DNA of 6,041 nucleotides, taken from CAVQGZ01 sp964356295 (GTDB lineage Bacteria; Actinomycetota; Actinomycetes; Jiangellales; Jiangellaceae). The stretch is from the NCBI GenBank assembly GCA_964356295.1, contig CAYHHE010000112.1, positions 1-6,041 of the forward strand, in the 5' to 3' direction. Below are positions 1 through 6,041 of this stretch, one piece after another. The notes beneath the pieces were generated by a model. The model saw only the letters and a list, made by a program, of their open reading frames with translations, searched no databases and was not told where the DNA came from. A program made the translations under genes and the position numbers. The stretch's first letter is position 1, and each line of letters opens with the position of its first letter.

Positions 1-484
1 CAACCCACCCCCAGCCGCCGAAGAACCCCAGGCCCGGCGTCACGCGGTCATCGGCAGGACCGCCATGCCCTGCGCGCGGCGGAGTGGCCCGATCGTCGTC
101 GCCCGCGCCGCGGCAGTGCAGCGCGTTCAGCGCCGGCCACTGAGGTCCGGGGTGCTGCCCTGGCCAGCCGCTTCGCGGACCGGCAGACGGCTGTGTTAGC
201 CCCGGCGGCGCTCGGTCTCGCGCTGGCGTTGACCAGGAGGGAGGTCGCGGCGTGCAGGAACCAGTCGGCCCACGCGCTCGCGGGTGAGGACGTCCCGGAC
301 AGGGCCGAAGGGCCGGATACCCCACCCGGTCAGACGAACCTTCCAGCCCTCGTGGCGGCTGTCGGCAGGGGTGGGGGGCTACCCCGTCGACCACCGGTTC
401 GGGCCCGGGCGGGCGGGTGGGTGGTGGTGGGGGGATGCCGTTCGGCTCTGGCGGCGCCGCCGGGTGCGGGAACACGCTGGGGAC
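1..484. other. Upstream region without a defensible gene
   Basis: I see no gene I can identify here. Several frames on both strands stay open because of the base composition. A plus-strand frame from a GTG at 193 shows good third-position GC for about 40 codons. However, two minus-strand frames over the same stretch look equally coding-like, none has a convincing start with a ribosome binding site, and no family motif is visible. The stretch could be eroded coding DNA or a promoter region for the exporter operon that follows. A dense G-run at 401-434 is listed separately. No clear -10/-35 boxes were found. Confidence 0.5.
401..434 (+). promoter_or_regulatory. G-quadruplex-capable G-run upstream of the ABC operon
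   Basis: The plus strand carries successive G-triplets separated by single bases: GGG at 407-409, 411-413, 415-417 and 419-421. GG pairs and a run of six G at 429-434 follow, and a further GGG lies at 401-403. Four G3 runs with one-base loops fit the classical intramolecular G-quadruplex pattern. The element ends about 50 bases before the ATPase start, so it would lie in the promoter or the mRNA leader. That it forms a quadruplex or regulates anything is inference; in a genome this GC-rich such runs can arise by chance. Confidence 0.4.
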
Positions 485-1405
485 GTGGCGGCTGCCGTGA
501 TTGTGTCCGGCCTGGTGAAGGTGTACGGCTCAGAGCCTGCCGTGGACGGGGTGTCGTTCGAGGTCGCCGACGGGGAGGTCTTCGGGATCGTCGGCCCGAA
601 CGGGGCCGGCAAGACCACGACGGTGGAGTGCCTGGAGGGTTTGCGCGTCCCTGACTCCGGCGAGGTCGCGGTGCTCGGCCTGGATCCGCAGTCGCAGGGG
701 GACGCCCTGCGCGAGCGGATGGGCGCGCAGCTGCAGGACAGCGCGCTGCCGGCCCGGTTGCGGGTGGGTGAGGCGATGCGGTTGTTCGCCTCGTTCTACG
801 CCCATCCGCTGGCGCCGGTGGTGCTGCTCGACGAGCTCGGGCTGGCCGACCGCGCCCGGGTGGCGTGGGGAGCGCTGTCGGGCGGGCAGCGGCAGCGGCT
901 GGCGATCGCGCTGGCCTTGGTCGGTGACCCCGATGTGGTGTTCTTCGACGAGCTCACCTCCGGGTTGGACCCGCAGGCCCGCCGGGCCACCTGGGACCTG
1001 GTCCGCGGGGTGCGCGACCGCGGCACCACGATCGTGCTGACCACGCATTTCATGGAGGAGGCCGAACGGCTCTGCGACCGGGTGATGATCATCGACCACG
1101 GGCGGGTCGTCGCCCTCGCCCCGCCGGCGGAGCTGGTGGCCTCGCTCGGGGCCGGGCAACGGCTCGTATTCGACGCTGCCGGTGCCGACGAGGCGGTCCT
1201 GGCCGCTCTGCGTGCCCTGCCCGCGGTGGTCGGGGTGGAGCGGGCCGGGGACCACATCGTCGTGCACGGTGAGTCCGACCGGTGCGTGACCGCGATCCTC
1301 GACGTCTTGGACACGGCCGGGGTGAGCTTCCACGACCTGCGCACCGAGCAGCCGACGCTGGAAGACGTGTTCCTGGCGCTGACCGGTCGGGCGATGCGGG
1401 GGTGA
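485..1405 (+). CDS. ABC-2 exporter ATP-binding subunit (DrrA-like)
   Basis: This is the cytoplasmic ATPase that powers an ABC-2 type exporter together with the permease encoded immediately downstream. With a GTG start at 485 it has 306 residues, the usual length for this family. Walker A is GPNGAGKTT (residues 37-45), the Q-loop glutamine is near residue 84, the signature LSGGQ is at 131-135, Walker B VVFFDE at 151-156, the D-loop SGLD at 159-162, and the H-loop histidine (TTHFMEEAE) at 188. The residue after the Walker B Glu is Leu (DELTSGLD) instead of the textbook Pro, which as far as I recall is common in this actinobacterial branch. The C-terminal PTLEDVFLALTGR is typical of DrrA/CcmA-like ATPases. 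The start was chosen because homologous sequence begins about there; the open frame continues upstream to 284 with unrelated arginine-rich sequence, and GTG 497 is an alternative. The substrate is unknown; drugs or lipids are usual for relatives. Confidence 0.95.
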   Translation: MAAAVIVSGLVKVYGSEPAVDGVSFEVADGEVFGIVGPNGAGKTTTVECLEGLRVPDSGEVAVLGLDPQSQGDALRERMGAQLQDSALPARLRVGEAMRLFASFYAHPLAPVVLLDELGLADRARVAWGALSGGQRQRLAIALALVGDPDVVFFDELTSGLDPQARRATWDLVRGVRDRGTTIVLTTHFMEEAERLCDRVMIIDHGRVVALAPPAELVASLGAGQRLVFDAAGADEAVLAALRALPAVVGVERAGDHIVVHGESDRCVTAILDVLDTAGVSFHDLRTEQPTLEDVFLALTGRAMRG

Positions 1406-1410
1406 CAGGC

Positions 1411-2175
1411 ATGACGACACAGGTGCGCGTGACCCGAGGGCTGCTGCCCATGACAGCCGTCCAGGCCAGGCTGTACCTGCGCGAGCCGATGGCGACCTTC
1501 TTCACCATCGCCTTCGCCCCGCTGCTGCTGGTCCTGTTCGGGCTGATCTACGGCAACGAGCCCAGCGAGGTGTTCGGTGGTCGAGGCTCCATGGACGTCG
1601 CCGTCCCCGCCTACATCGCGCTGGTCATCGTGACCGTGGCCCTCATCGGCATCCCCATCCAGACCGCCACCAACCGTGAGCTCGGTGTCCTGCGCCGCTA
1701 CCGGGTCACGCCGCTACGCCCGCTGACCTACCTGATCGCCGACGTCACGGCCTACTACCTGATGACCCTGACCGGGACGCTCCTGCTCCTCGTGGTGGGC
1801 CGGGTCGCGTTCGACGTCCAGCGGGACGGCAGCCTGCCCGCGGTGCTCGCCGGGTTCACCCTGTGCGCCTTGTCGTTCTTCTCCCTCGGCTACCTCATCG
1901 CCGGCCTGGCCCCCACCGCGCGCGCCGCCCAGACGATCGGGATGCTCCTGGCCTACCCGATGATGTTCCTGTCCGGCGCCACCCTGCCGCTCGAGCTGCT
2001 CCCCTCCGGGCTGCGCCAGGTCGCCGAGTTCATCCCGCTCACCCACGTCGTCACCCTCATGCGAGGCCTGTGGGCCGGTGAACCCTGGACCGCCCTGCGC
2101 CCCGACGTCCTCATCCTCACCGCCATCCTCCTCGCCGGCACCACCATCGCCGTACGCGTCTTCCGCTGGCAGTAG
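1411..2175 (+). CDS. ABC-2 type exporter permease (DrrB-like)
   Basis: This is the membrane subunit of the exporter and forms the transport path with the ATPase encoded upstream. The ATG at 1411 follows the ATPase stop by five bases and has a G-rich ribosome binding stretch at about 1396-1402, so the two are translationally close and surely co-transcribed. The product has 254 residues. Hydrophobic segments lie near residues 28-47, 66-86, 106-130, 139-166, 168-188 and 232-250, giving the six-helix topology of ABC-2 permeases. The cytoplasmic motif LGVLRRYRVTPLRP (about 91-104) is the characteristic coupling region of the family, and the helix ending in MMFLSGATLPLELLP with the downstream PLTHVVTLMRGLW is typical too. 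The reading frame is open further upstream inside the ATPase gene, but that part is a shadow. The substrate cannot be read from sequence. Confidence 0.93.
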   Translation: MTTQVRVTRGLLPMTAVQARLYLREPMATFFTIAFAPLLLVLFGLIYGNEPSEVFGGRGSMDVAVPAYIALVIVTVALIGIPIQTATNRELGVLRRYRVTPLRPLTYLIADVTAYYLMTLTGTLLLLVVGRVAFDVQRDGSLPAVLAGFTLCALSFFSLGYLIAGLAPTARAAQTIGMLLAYPMMFLSGATLPLELLPSGLRQVAEFIPLTHVVTLMRGLWAGEPWTALRPDVLILTAILLAGTTIAVRVFRWQ

Positions 2176-2534
2176 GCACCAGCACCGGCCGCCCCCGAAC
2201 CGCAGACCCCAGACCCCGCCCATCCGGGGATGTCGTGGTCAGCCGCCCTCGACTCAGAGCCCTACGGCCCACCAGAGGCAACGATCAGCGCCGCGCCCGC
2301 TGTTGGCTGGCACGAGCAGCCGTGCGAAGGGTCCTTGGGAACGAGTTCTGCGCGGAGAGTCGGGCGAGCGGCAGAGGCCGGCGTTCTTGGTCGCCCTCCG
2401 GCACCAGGCGAGGTTTCCGCGTCCGCCGGGCTGCGGGGTTCGTTCTCGGGTGAACCGCCGGGACCTAGGCCTCTGACGGTGCGCGGTGGGTGGGAGTGCG
2501 CTGGGGTGTCAGCCGGGGCGGGCGGGTGAGGCCG
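2176..2534. other. Intergenic gap between exporter operon and acyltransferase
   Basis: I see no identifiable gene. Short open frames exist on both strands, one of which overlaps the acyltransferase antisense over its whole length and is a shadow. A GC hairpin with arms CCCCG (2214-2218) and CGGGG (2225-2229) follows the permease stop by about 40 bases and could contribute to termination, but it is short. A second weak hairpin has arms GGTTC (2437-2441) and GAACC (2452-2456), upstream of the next gene. No riboswitch or promoter was recognised. Confidence 0.5.
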
Positions 2535-3692
2535 ATGGTGGCGGGGACCAGGGAGATCGGGTCGGTGCACCCGGGTGCGCGGGCGCGGCTGCGCTCGGCG
2601 GACAACCTGAAGGTTCTGCTGGTCGTCGGTGTCATCGTGGCGCACGCGACGATGGCCTGGACCGGGCAGGACCAGGCGTGGGTGCTCACCGAGCCTGCGG
2701 TGCGTGAGCCGCTGCTGACCCTGCTGATGCTGGCCTCGCTGGTCGGGGTGATGTTCGCGATGGCGACGTTCTTCGTGCTGGCTGGCGGGTTCACCCCCGG
2801 GTCGCTGGCGCGCAAGGGCCTTCGCCGCTACGTCGGGGACCGCACGCTGCGGCTGGGGGTGCCGCTGGTGCTGTACCTGCTGCTGCTCGCCCCGATCGTG
2901 GAGTACGTCGACGTCCGGGAGGAGGGCACCTGGGAGGGCGGCTTCGTCTCGTTCCTGCCCAACGCCTGGACCCACCCGGCGCCGGGGCCGCTGTGGTTCC
3001 TGGAGGTGCTGTGGCTGTTCTCGGTCGGCTACGCGCTGCTGCGCACCTGGGTGCCACCGCGGCCGCGCCGGCGTGCGCTGCGGCCCCGGCTGCTGGTCCT
3101 GACCGCCGTGCTGGTCGGGCTGGGCTGCTTCACGATCCGCCTGCTGGTCGCGTTCGGGCAGGAGGTCGGGCGCACCGACCTGTACCTGGGGCAGGCCCCG
3201 GTGTGGCTGGCCGGGTTCACCCTCGGGGTGCTCGGCGCGGAGCGGGGGTGGCTGGAGGACATCTCCCCGACGATGTCGCGGTGGCTGTTCCGCACCGCCT
3301 GGGCCGCCGCCGCCGGTGTCGTGGTGCTGGTGGCCGTGGCGGTCGGGGCGCTCGGTGCTGACCTGGACCTGTTCTTCGGCGGCCCCACCTGGCAGTCGCT
3401 GGTCCTGGCCGGCCTGCAAGGCGCGCTCGTGGCCACCATGCCACTGTGGCTCATCGACGTCTTCCATCGGCGGTTCGCCCGGCAGGGACCGCTGCTGCAG
3501 CAGATGAGCCGGGCCGCGTTCGCCGCCTACCTCGTGCACCAGGTCGTGCTGCTCGCCGCGGTGCTCGCCACCCGGGCCACCCAGTGGCCACCCGAGCTGG
3601 ACTACCTCGCCGCCAGCACCCTCGCCGTGGTCGGCTCGTTCACCCTCGGCGCCGCCCTGGTCCGCCTGCCCGGAGCCGCCCGAATCTTCTAG
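2535..3692 (+). CDS. Acyltransferase-3 family membrane protein (OpgC/OafA-like)
   Basis: The product is predicted to transfer acyl groups (acetyl, succinyl or similar) from a cytoplasmic donor to a carbohydrate or other cell-surface acceptor; the actual acceptor is unknown. From ATG 2535 it has 385 residues and about ten hydrophobic segments (near 24-43, 60-84, 105-120, 151-170, 184-206, 218-235, 252-273, 285-305, 325-347, 354-377). Family marks are the N-terminal DNLKVLLVVGVIVAHA block with its conserved histidine (His37, expected at the active site), FFVLAGGFTPGSL followed by a basic loop (RKGLRRYVGDRTLRL, 93-107), GPLWFLEVLWLFS (151-163), and the late AAYLVHQVVLL with His335. The start is not certain: GAGG at 2528-2531 lies only three bases from ATG 2535, while in-frame GTG codons at 2490, 2496 and 2526 are possible. 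It stands alone on its strand, with no obvious glycan-synthesis partner in the window. Confidence 0.85.
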   Translation: MVAGTREIGSVHPGARARLRSADNLKVLLVVGVIVAHATMAWTGQDQAWVLTEPAVREPLLTLLMLASLVGVMFAMATFFVLAGGFTPGSLARKGLRRYVGDRTLRLGVPLVLYLLLLAPIVEYVDVREEGTWEGGFVSFLPNAWTHPAPGPLWFLEVLWLFSVGYALLRTWVPPRPRRRALRPRLLVLTAVLVGLGCFTIRLLVAFGQEVGRTDLYLGQAPVWLAGFTLGVLGAERGWLEDISPTMSRWLFRTAWAAAAGVVVLVAVAVGALGADLDLFFGGPTWQSLVLAGLQGALVATMPLWLIDVFHRRFARQGPLLQQMSRAAFAAYLVHQVVLLAAVLATRATQWPPELDYLAASTLAVVGSFTLGAALVRLPGAARIF

Positions 3693-3730
3693 ACACTCAC
3701 AGGCCGAGCGGATCGCAGCGTGAGCGTGAC

Positions 3731-3749
3731 TGCCGCGCGGATCGCGGCA
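3731..3749 (+). terminator. GC hairpin downstream of the acyltransferase gene
   Basis: Perfect seven-base arms, TGCCGCG (3731-3737) and CGCGGCA (3743-3749), enclose a five-base loop. The hairpin begins 39 bases after the acyltransferase stop and is followed by only two T residues, so it lacks a real U-tract, as is common for actinobacterial terminators. It also lies beyond the end of the minus-strand aldo/keto reductase remnant and could have served both directions. The structure is seen; the terminating role is inferred. Confidence 0.45.
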
Positions 3750-3827
3750 TTGTGCGGACGGCGAGGGTGGCGATTCCGAGCCCGAGCCGGGGCCGATTGG
3801 ACGGTGCTCGGGTTGATCAGCGGTTGC

Positions 3828-4168
3828 TCAGCGGTCGATGGAGGACTGTCGGCGTGGTGGTCGCCCAGGACTTGCCTCGCCGGGGACGGTGGCCTCGGTG
3901 GTAGCCAGGTCCTGTGCGGTCAGGACGACCTCGAGCGCGCCGGTGTTCTCCTCGAGAGGCGCACTCGCTTGGTGCCCGGGATCGGGACGATGTCGGACCC
4001 CCGGGGCCAGCACCCACGCCAGCGCTACCACCAGCCCGCCACCACTCGCGCGTGGTCTACGGCGTGATCCCGCGGGCCAGGCGCAGGTCGCCGCCCGTCG
4101 GCCCTTCGCTCACCGACACTCGGCCACTGACCGGTGCTGCGGGAGGTGAGCACACCACGACCCCGGTC
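3828..4168 (-). pseudogene. Aldo/keto reductase C-terminal remnant, frameshifted
   Basis: Aldo/keto reductases are NADPH-dependent TIM-barrel oxidoreductases. Reading the minus strand, recognisable blocks of the C-terminal third appear in family order: GRGVLTS (4162-4142), ARGITP (4077-4060), VALAWVLA (4028-4005), SDIVPIPGTKRVR (3997-3959) and LEENTGALEVVLTAQDL (3956-3906), ending at a TGA at 3828-3830. IVPIPGTKR followed by LEEN is the diagnostic cofactor-binding end of the family. The blocks are not in one frame. VALAWVLA and LEEN share a frame, whereas SDIVPIPGTKRVR lies in another, consistent with one extra base in a G-run at about 3998-4003 and one lost base at about 3957-3958. ARGITP is followed directly by a stop (TAG), and about ten codons stand where about three are expected before VALAWVLA. 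The N-terminal barrel with the catalytic Asp/Tyr/Lys/His is missing. The end also seems shifted (a LGDHHAD block in another frame). This is a decayed gene; the upstream boundary is approximate. Confidence 0.8.
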
Positions 4169-4234
4169 ACGACGATGGTCCGTCTTCGCGCCCGGCGCTG
4201 GCTGGACGGGGCGGTCGCTCGGGTCGTTCGCCTC

Positions 4235-4259
4235 TGGCCCTGGCAGGGCTGTGGCCCTG
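4235..4259 (+). repeat. Repeat cluster with alternative hairpins before the Lnt-like gene
   Basis: The octamer TGGCCCTG occurs at 4235-4242 and again at 4252-4259. Between the copies lies AGGGC (4245-4249), complementary to the GCCCT within either copy. The middle element can therefore pair upstream or downstream, giving two mutually exclusive small hairpins with three-base and five-base loops. It lies about 95 bases before the start at 4353. Stems are only five base pairs; a regulatory role is speculative. Confidence 0.3.
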
Positions 4260-4343
4260 CACCCTTGGTGCGTAGGCGTCAGCGCACGTCGCTCGCTTGT
4301 GACCGCCTGCAAGGGATGGCGTGGTTCGCCGGAGTGGTGGATC

Positions 4344-4348
4344 GGAGG
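4344..4348 (+). promoter_or_regulatory. Ribosome binding site GGAGG fixing the 4353 start
   Basis: A clean GGAGG lies four bases before ATG 4353. It decides the start of the Lnt-like gene, because the open frame continues upstream to 4134 with arginine- and proline-rich sequence that shows no membrane-protein character. Confidence 0.7.
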
Positions 4349-4352
4349 CACG

Positions 4353-5617
4353 ATGTCCACGACGAGCAAGAACGTGCTCCTGCCCCTCATCGGCTGGTTC
4401 GCCCTTCTCCCTGTGGCGCTGTTGGCGCTGCTTCGCACTCCCCTGGAGGCCGGCCTGGCCGCGGCGCTGGTGGGCGGGCTGGCGAGCGCCGCCGGGGTGT
4501 GGTCACGAACGCTGCGCCACAATCTTCCTTTGACGGCCGCAACGAGCGCCGTGAGCTGGGGAGCGAGCGCCGCCCTGGCCGCGTGGCTGGGGAGCGGGCC
4601 GTGGCTGGTGGTGGCCCTTCCGGTGGCGATGGTGGCCGCCGTGCTCCCCCTGCGGCTCATCGGCGCGCCCCGGTTCGTGAACAACCCTCTGGTGCGCACC
4701 CAGCAGCCGTGGCTGGCGGTGGTGCACACGGCTCGGCTGGGCGGCGACCTGATGACGACGGCGGTGCTCGCGACCGCGAGCGCGTCGGTGGCGCTGGCGC
4801 TGGGTGGCTACCTCGGGGCGGCGGCGGCCGGGACCGGCTTCGTGGTGGCGGTGCTGACGTTCGGCTGGGCGAGCCTGCGCCGCGCCACGGCCCGGGCCGG
4901 GCAAGGCAGCCCCCATCGCGTCGCGGCGGTGGTCGTCGACGGCAAGCCACCGGAGCACGGAGAGCCCACCGGCGTGGTCTCCACCGAGTCCCCGGAGTAC
5001 CGCGACGTGGAGGGAACGCTGGCCCGCTACCGGCCCCACGTCGAGGAGGCCGCTCGTCAGGGCGCCAGAGTGATCGTGCTCCCCGACAGGCCAGCGTCGT
5101 TACCGACAACGGTGGGCCGGCGCGCTGGTGCGCGGGGGTAGAGGCCTGGGCCCGAGCGCTCGAGGTGGCGATCGTCGCGGGCTACTTCGACGCGGCGACC
5201 CCGAGGAACACGCTGGCGGTCATCGACACCAGCGGCGTGGTCGCGCGCTACGACAAGCAGCACCCCGCCCGCGGAGCCGAGCCGCCCCCCGTGGCCACGA
5301 TGGAGGTCGGCCCTCACCGGCTGGCCACCGGAGAAGCGCTGTCGACGGCCATCTGCGTCGACCTCGACTACTCCGACACCGCGCGCTCGGCGCGGCGGGC
5401 CGGCGCGCTCCTGGCGGTGCCGTCGAACGACTGGTTCGGCGGGTTCGAGGTCCTGCACCATCACAGCGCGGTGTGGGCCGCGGTCATGGCCGGGGTTCCC
5501 GTCGTGCGCTCGACCGGGCACGGCATCTCCTCGATCTACGACGGCGCCGGCCGCGTGCTGAAGCAGCAGAGCAGCGCGGACGGACCGGTGGTGCTGGTAG
5601 CCGACGTACGCGGCTGA
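4353..5617 (+). pseudogene. Lnt-like membrane carbon-nitrogen hydrolase, frameshifted
   Basis: Relatives use a Glu-Lys-Cys triad to cleave or transfer acyl/amide groups; Lnt itself N-acylates lipoproteins in the membrane. The first part (4353-5141 frame) has hydrophobic segments near residues 8-27, 31-50, 57-79, 82-102 and 125-158, then a nitrilase-type start AAVVVDGK and GARVIVLPD. That frame then runs into unrelated sequence and stops at 5139-5141. The rest of the hydrolase domain continues in the -1 frame from about 5087 to the stop at 5615-5617: VAGYFD, NTLAVIDTSGVVARYDKQHP (catalytic Lys in YDK), TAICVDLDYSDTARSA (catalytic Cys) and AVPSNDWFG. Adding back one base near 5086-5087 joins both halves into about 421 residues and turns the GAC into a Glu codon, giving VLPEQASVV with the expected catalytic Glu. 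About five membrane segments is fewer than the eight of true Lnt, so the substrate may differ. Either a recent pseudogene or a sequencing error; a downstream partner is absent. Confidence 0.85.
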
Positions 5618-5673
5618 CCACCAGGGCTCCCGGCCCCGCCCTCGCGCGGAAAGGCGCACCGTGCTTGTCCGGT

Positions 5674-5808
5674 TGACTCCGCTCGGTGGGTGGCTGCGCG
5701 CGGCCCGTGGGTGGCGATCTCGGCGTAGGTGGTGGGCGGGATCTGGCTGCCGAGGCCAAGGACGGTGAGGAAGGCGGCCGTGGGGGTGCGCCGACGGTTG
5801 GGCTCGGG
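5674..5808 (-). pseudogene. Possible IS3-like transposase (orfB) fragment
   Basis: On the minus strand, directly after an in-frame TAG (5809-5811), about 45 codons show strong third-position GC and read RRRTPTAAFLTVLGLG, then SQIPPTTYAEIATHGPRA. This resembles the N-terminal part of IS3-family integrase subunits, where a short helix is followed by a (Q)IAPSTYY-type motif and a PSARxxRD stretch. The similarity then fades and no DDE catalytic domain, terminal inverted repeats or target duplication is visible, so at best it is a small remnant. Assignment is by motif resemblance only and could be wrong. The rest of 5618-5954 shows no identifiable gene on either strand. Confidence 0.3.
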
Positions 5809-5954
5809 CTACCCGACAAGCGTGACCGGCCCCGGTGCGGTGTCCACGTTCGTGCGTCCGCGACCGGTGTGGTGTCGCCGGCGGGGGTGCCGCTGCCGAG
5901 GGAACCGGCCCGCGTGGGCGGGCTGGAACCGCTCTGTCCGCGGGACCAGGAGGG

Positions 5955-6041
5955 TCAGCTCGGGCGCAGTCGCTTCATCTCCTGGTCGACATCGACAGAG
6001 GTGATCGGGCGCCGGGTCACCTTCCACCAGTTCAGTGCCAC
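5955..6041 (-). CDS. C-terminal end of an unidentified minus-strand gene (partial)
   Basis: Reading from the right edge on the minus strand, 28 codons end at TGA (5955-5957). The visible sequence is VALNWWKVTRRPITSV followed by DVDQEMKRLRPS. Third positions are almost all G or C, and the mix of a Trp pair, basic residues and a charged tail looks like real protein and not a random frame. Its start lies outside the window, so length and family cannot be judged. It converges with the Lnt-like gene. I do not recognise the family. Confidence 0.4.
   Translation of the reverse strand: MALNWWKVTRRPITSVDVDQEMKRLRPS

Noticed and set aside
1..125. Minus-strand frame containing DDRVTPGLGFF, reminiscent of small actinobacterial membrane proteins with an (D)RVTPG-LGF motif.
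   Set aside because: No usable start codon or ribosome binding site upstream, the sequence after the motif turns into Gly/Trp repeats and leaves the window, and the preceding codons look random. Too weak to call.
222..227. DELTSGLD (Leu for Pro after the Walker B Glu) as an unusual ATPase variant; encoded near 948-971, residues 222-229 counted from ATG 284.
   Set aside because: As far as I recall this DEL form is common in the actinobacterial DrrA-like branch, and all other catalytic residues are present.
284..484. N-terminal extension of the ATPase frame to ATG 284.
   Set aside because: The added 67 residues are Arg/Gly/Trp-rich, run through the G-run and have no counterpart in DrrA-like ATPases; a start at 485 gives the normal length.
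193..654. Plus-strand open frame from GTG 193.
   Set aside because: It overlaps the ATPase gene by about 170 bases in another frame, becomes Arg/Gly-rich, and has no family signal; only its first 40 codons look coding-like.
2262..3539. Long minus-strand frame (425 codons) antisense to the acyltransferase.
   Set aside because: Composition is Gln/Arg/Pro/His-rich, typical of a shadow of a GC-rich gene; the plus strand has clear acyltransferase-3 motifs and membrane helices.
3817..3835. Direct repeat TCAGCGGT at 3817-3824 and 3828-3835, and an inverted repeat CCCGAGC/GCTCGGG (3781-3787, 3806-3812).
   Set aside because: Short, GC-rich, no link to a mobile-element end or a known operator; likely chance.
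3914..5086. Continuous 567-codon plus-strand frame 3914-5617 as one gene.
   Set aside because: Only its end, from about 5087, is real hydrolase sequence; the earlier part is a shadow across the aldo/keto reductase remnant and the true membrane domain at 4353, which is read in another frame.
5081..5090. Programmed -1 frameshift site at CCCC in the Lnt-like gene.
   Set aside because: CCC can re-pair one base back, but there is no proper slippery heptamer, and the product would lack the catalytic Glu; a lost base explains the sequence better.

Overview
The window is very GC-rich, with strong G/C preference at third codon positions, GTG starts and no T-rich terminators. This points to an actinobacterium; no ribosomal or housekeeping gene allows a finer placement. 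It reads as an accessory region: three intact genes, one gene broken by a single-base frameshift, and gaps holding gene debris.

Layout. Positions 1-484 hold no gene I can defend, but include a strikingly regular G-run (401-434) shortly before the first gene. Positions 485-1405 and 1411-2175 encode the ATPase and the membrane subunit of an ABC-2 type exporter (DrrA/DrrB-like), five bases apart and clearly one operon. After a gap of about 360 bases, 2535-3692 encodes a polytopic membrane acyltransferase of the acyltransferase-3 family (OpgC/OafA-like), followed by a hairpin at 3731-3749. On the opposite strand, about 3828-4168 is a heavily damaged C-terminal remnant of an aldo/keto reductase, with recognisable blocks in more than one frame. 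Positions 4353-5617 encode a membrane-anchored carbon-nitrogen hydrolase, a relative of apolipoprotein N-acyltransferase (Lnt). It is split by a missing base exactly at the codon expected to hold the catalytic glutamate. Beyond it lie a possible remnant of an IS3-like transposase (minus strand, about 5674-5808) and the C-terminal end of an unidentified minus-strand gene that enters from the right edge (5955-6041).

How they fit together: the intact genes all act at the cell membrane (export of an unknown substrate, acyl modification of a glycan or lipid, and a lipoprotein-acylation-like amidase/acyltransferase). No shared pathway is shown by the sequence beyond the two-gene ABC operon. I found no CRISPR array, tRNA, rRNA or phage module, and no convincing new multi-gene system. 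The most informative observations are the frameshift at the catalytic Glu of the Lnt-like gene and the mosaic aldo/keto reductase remnant.
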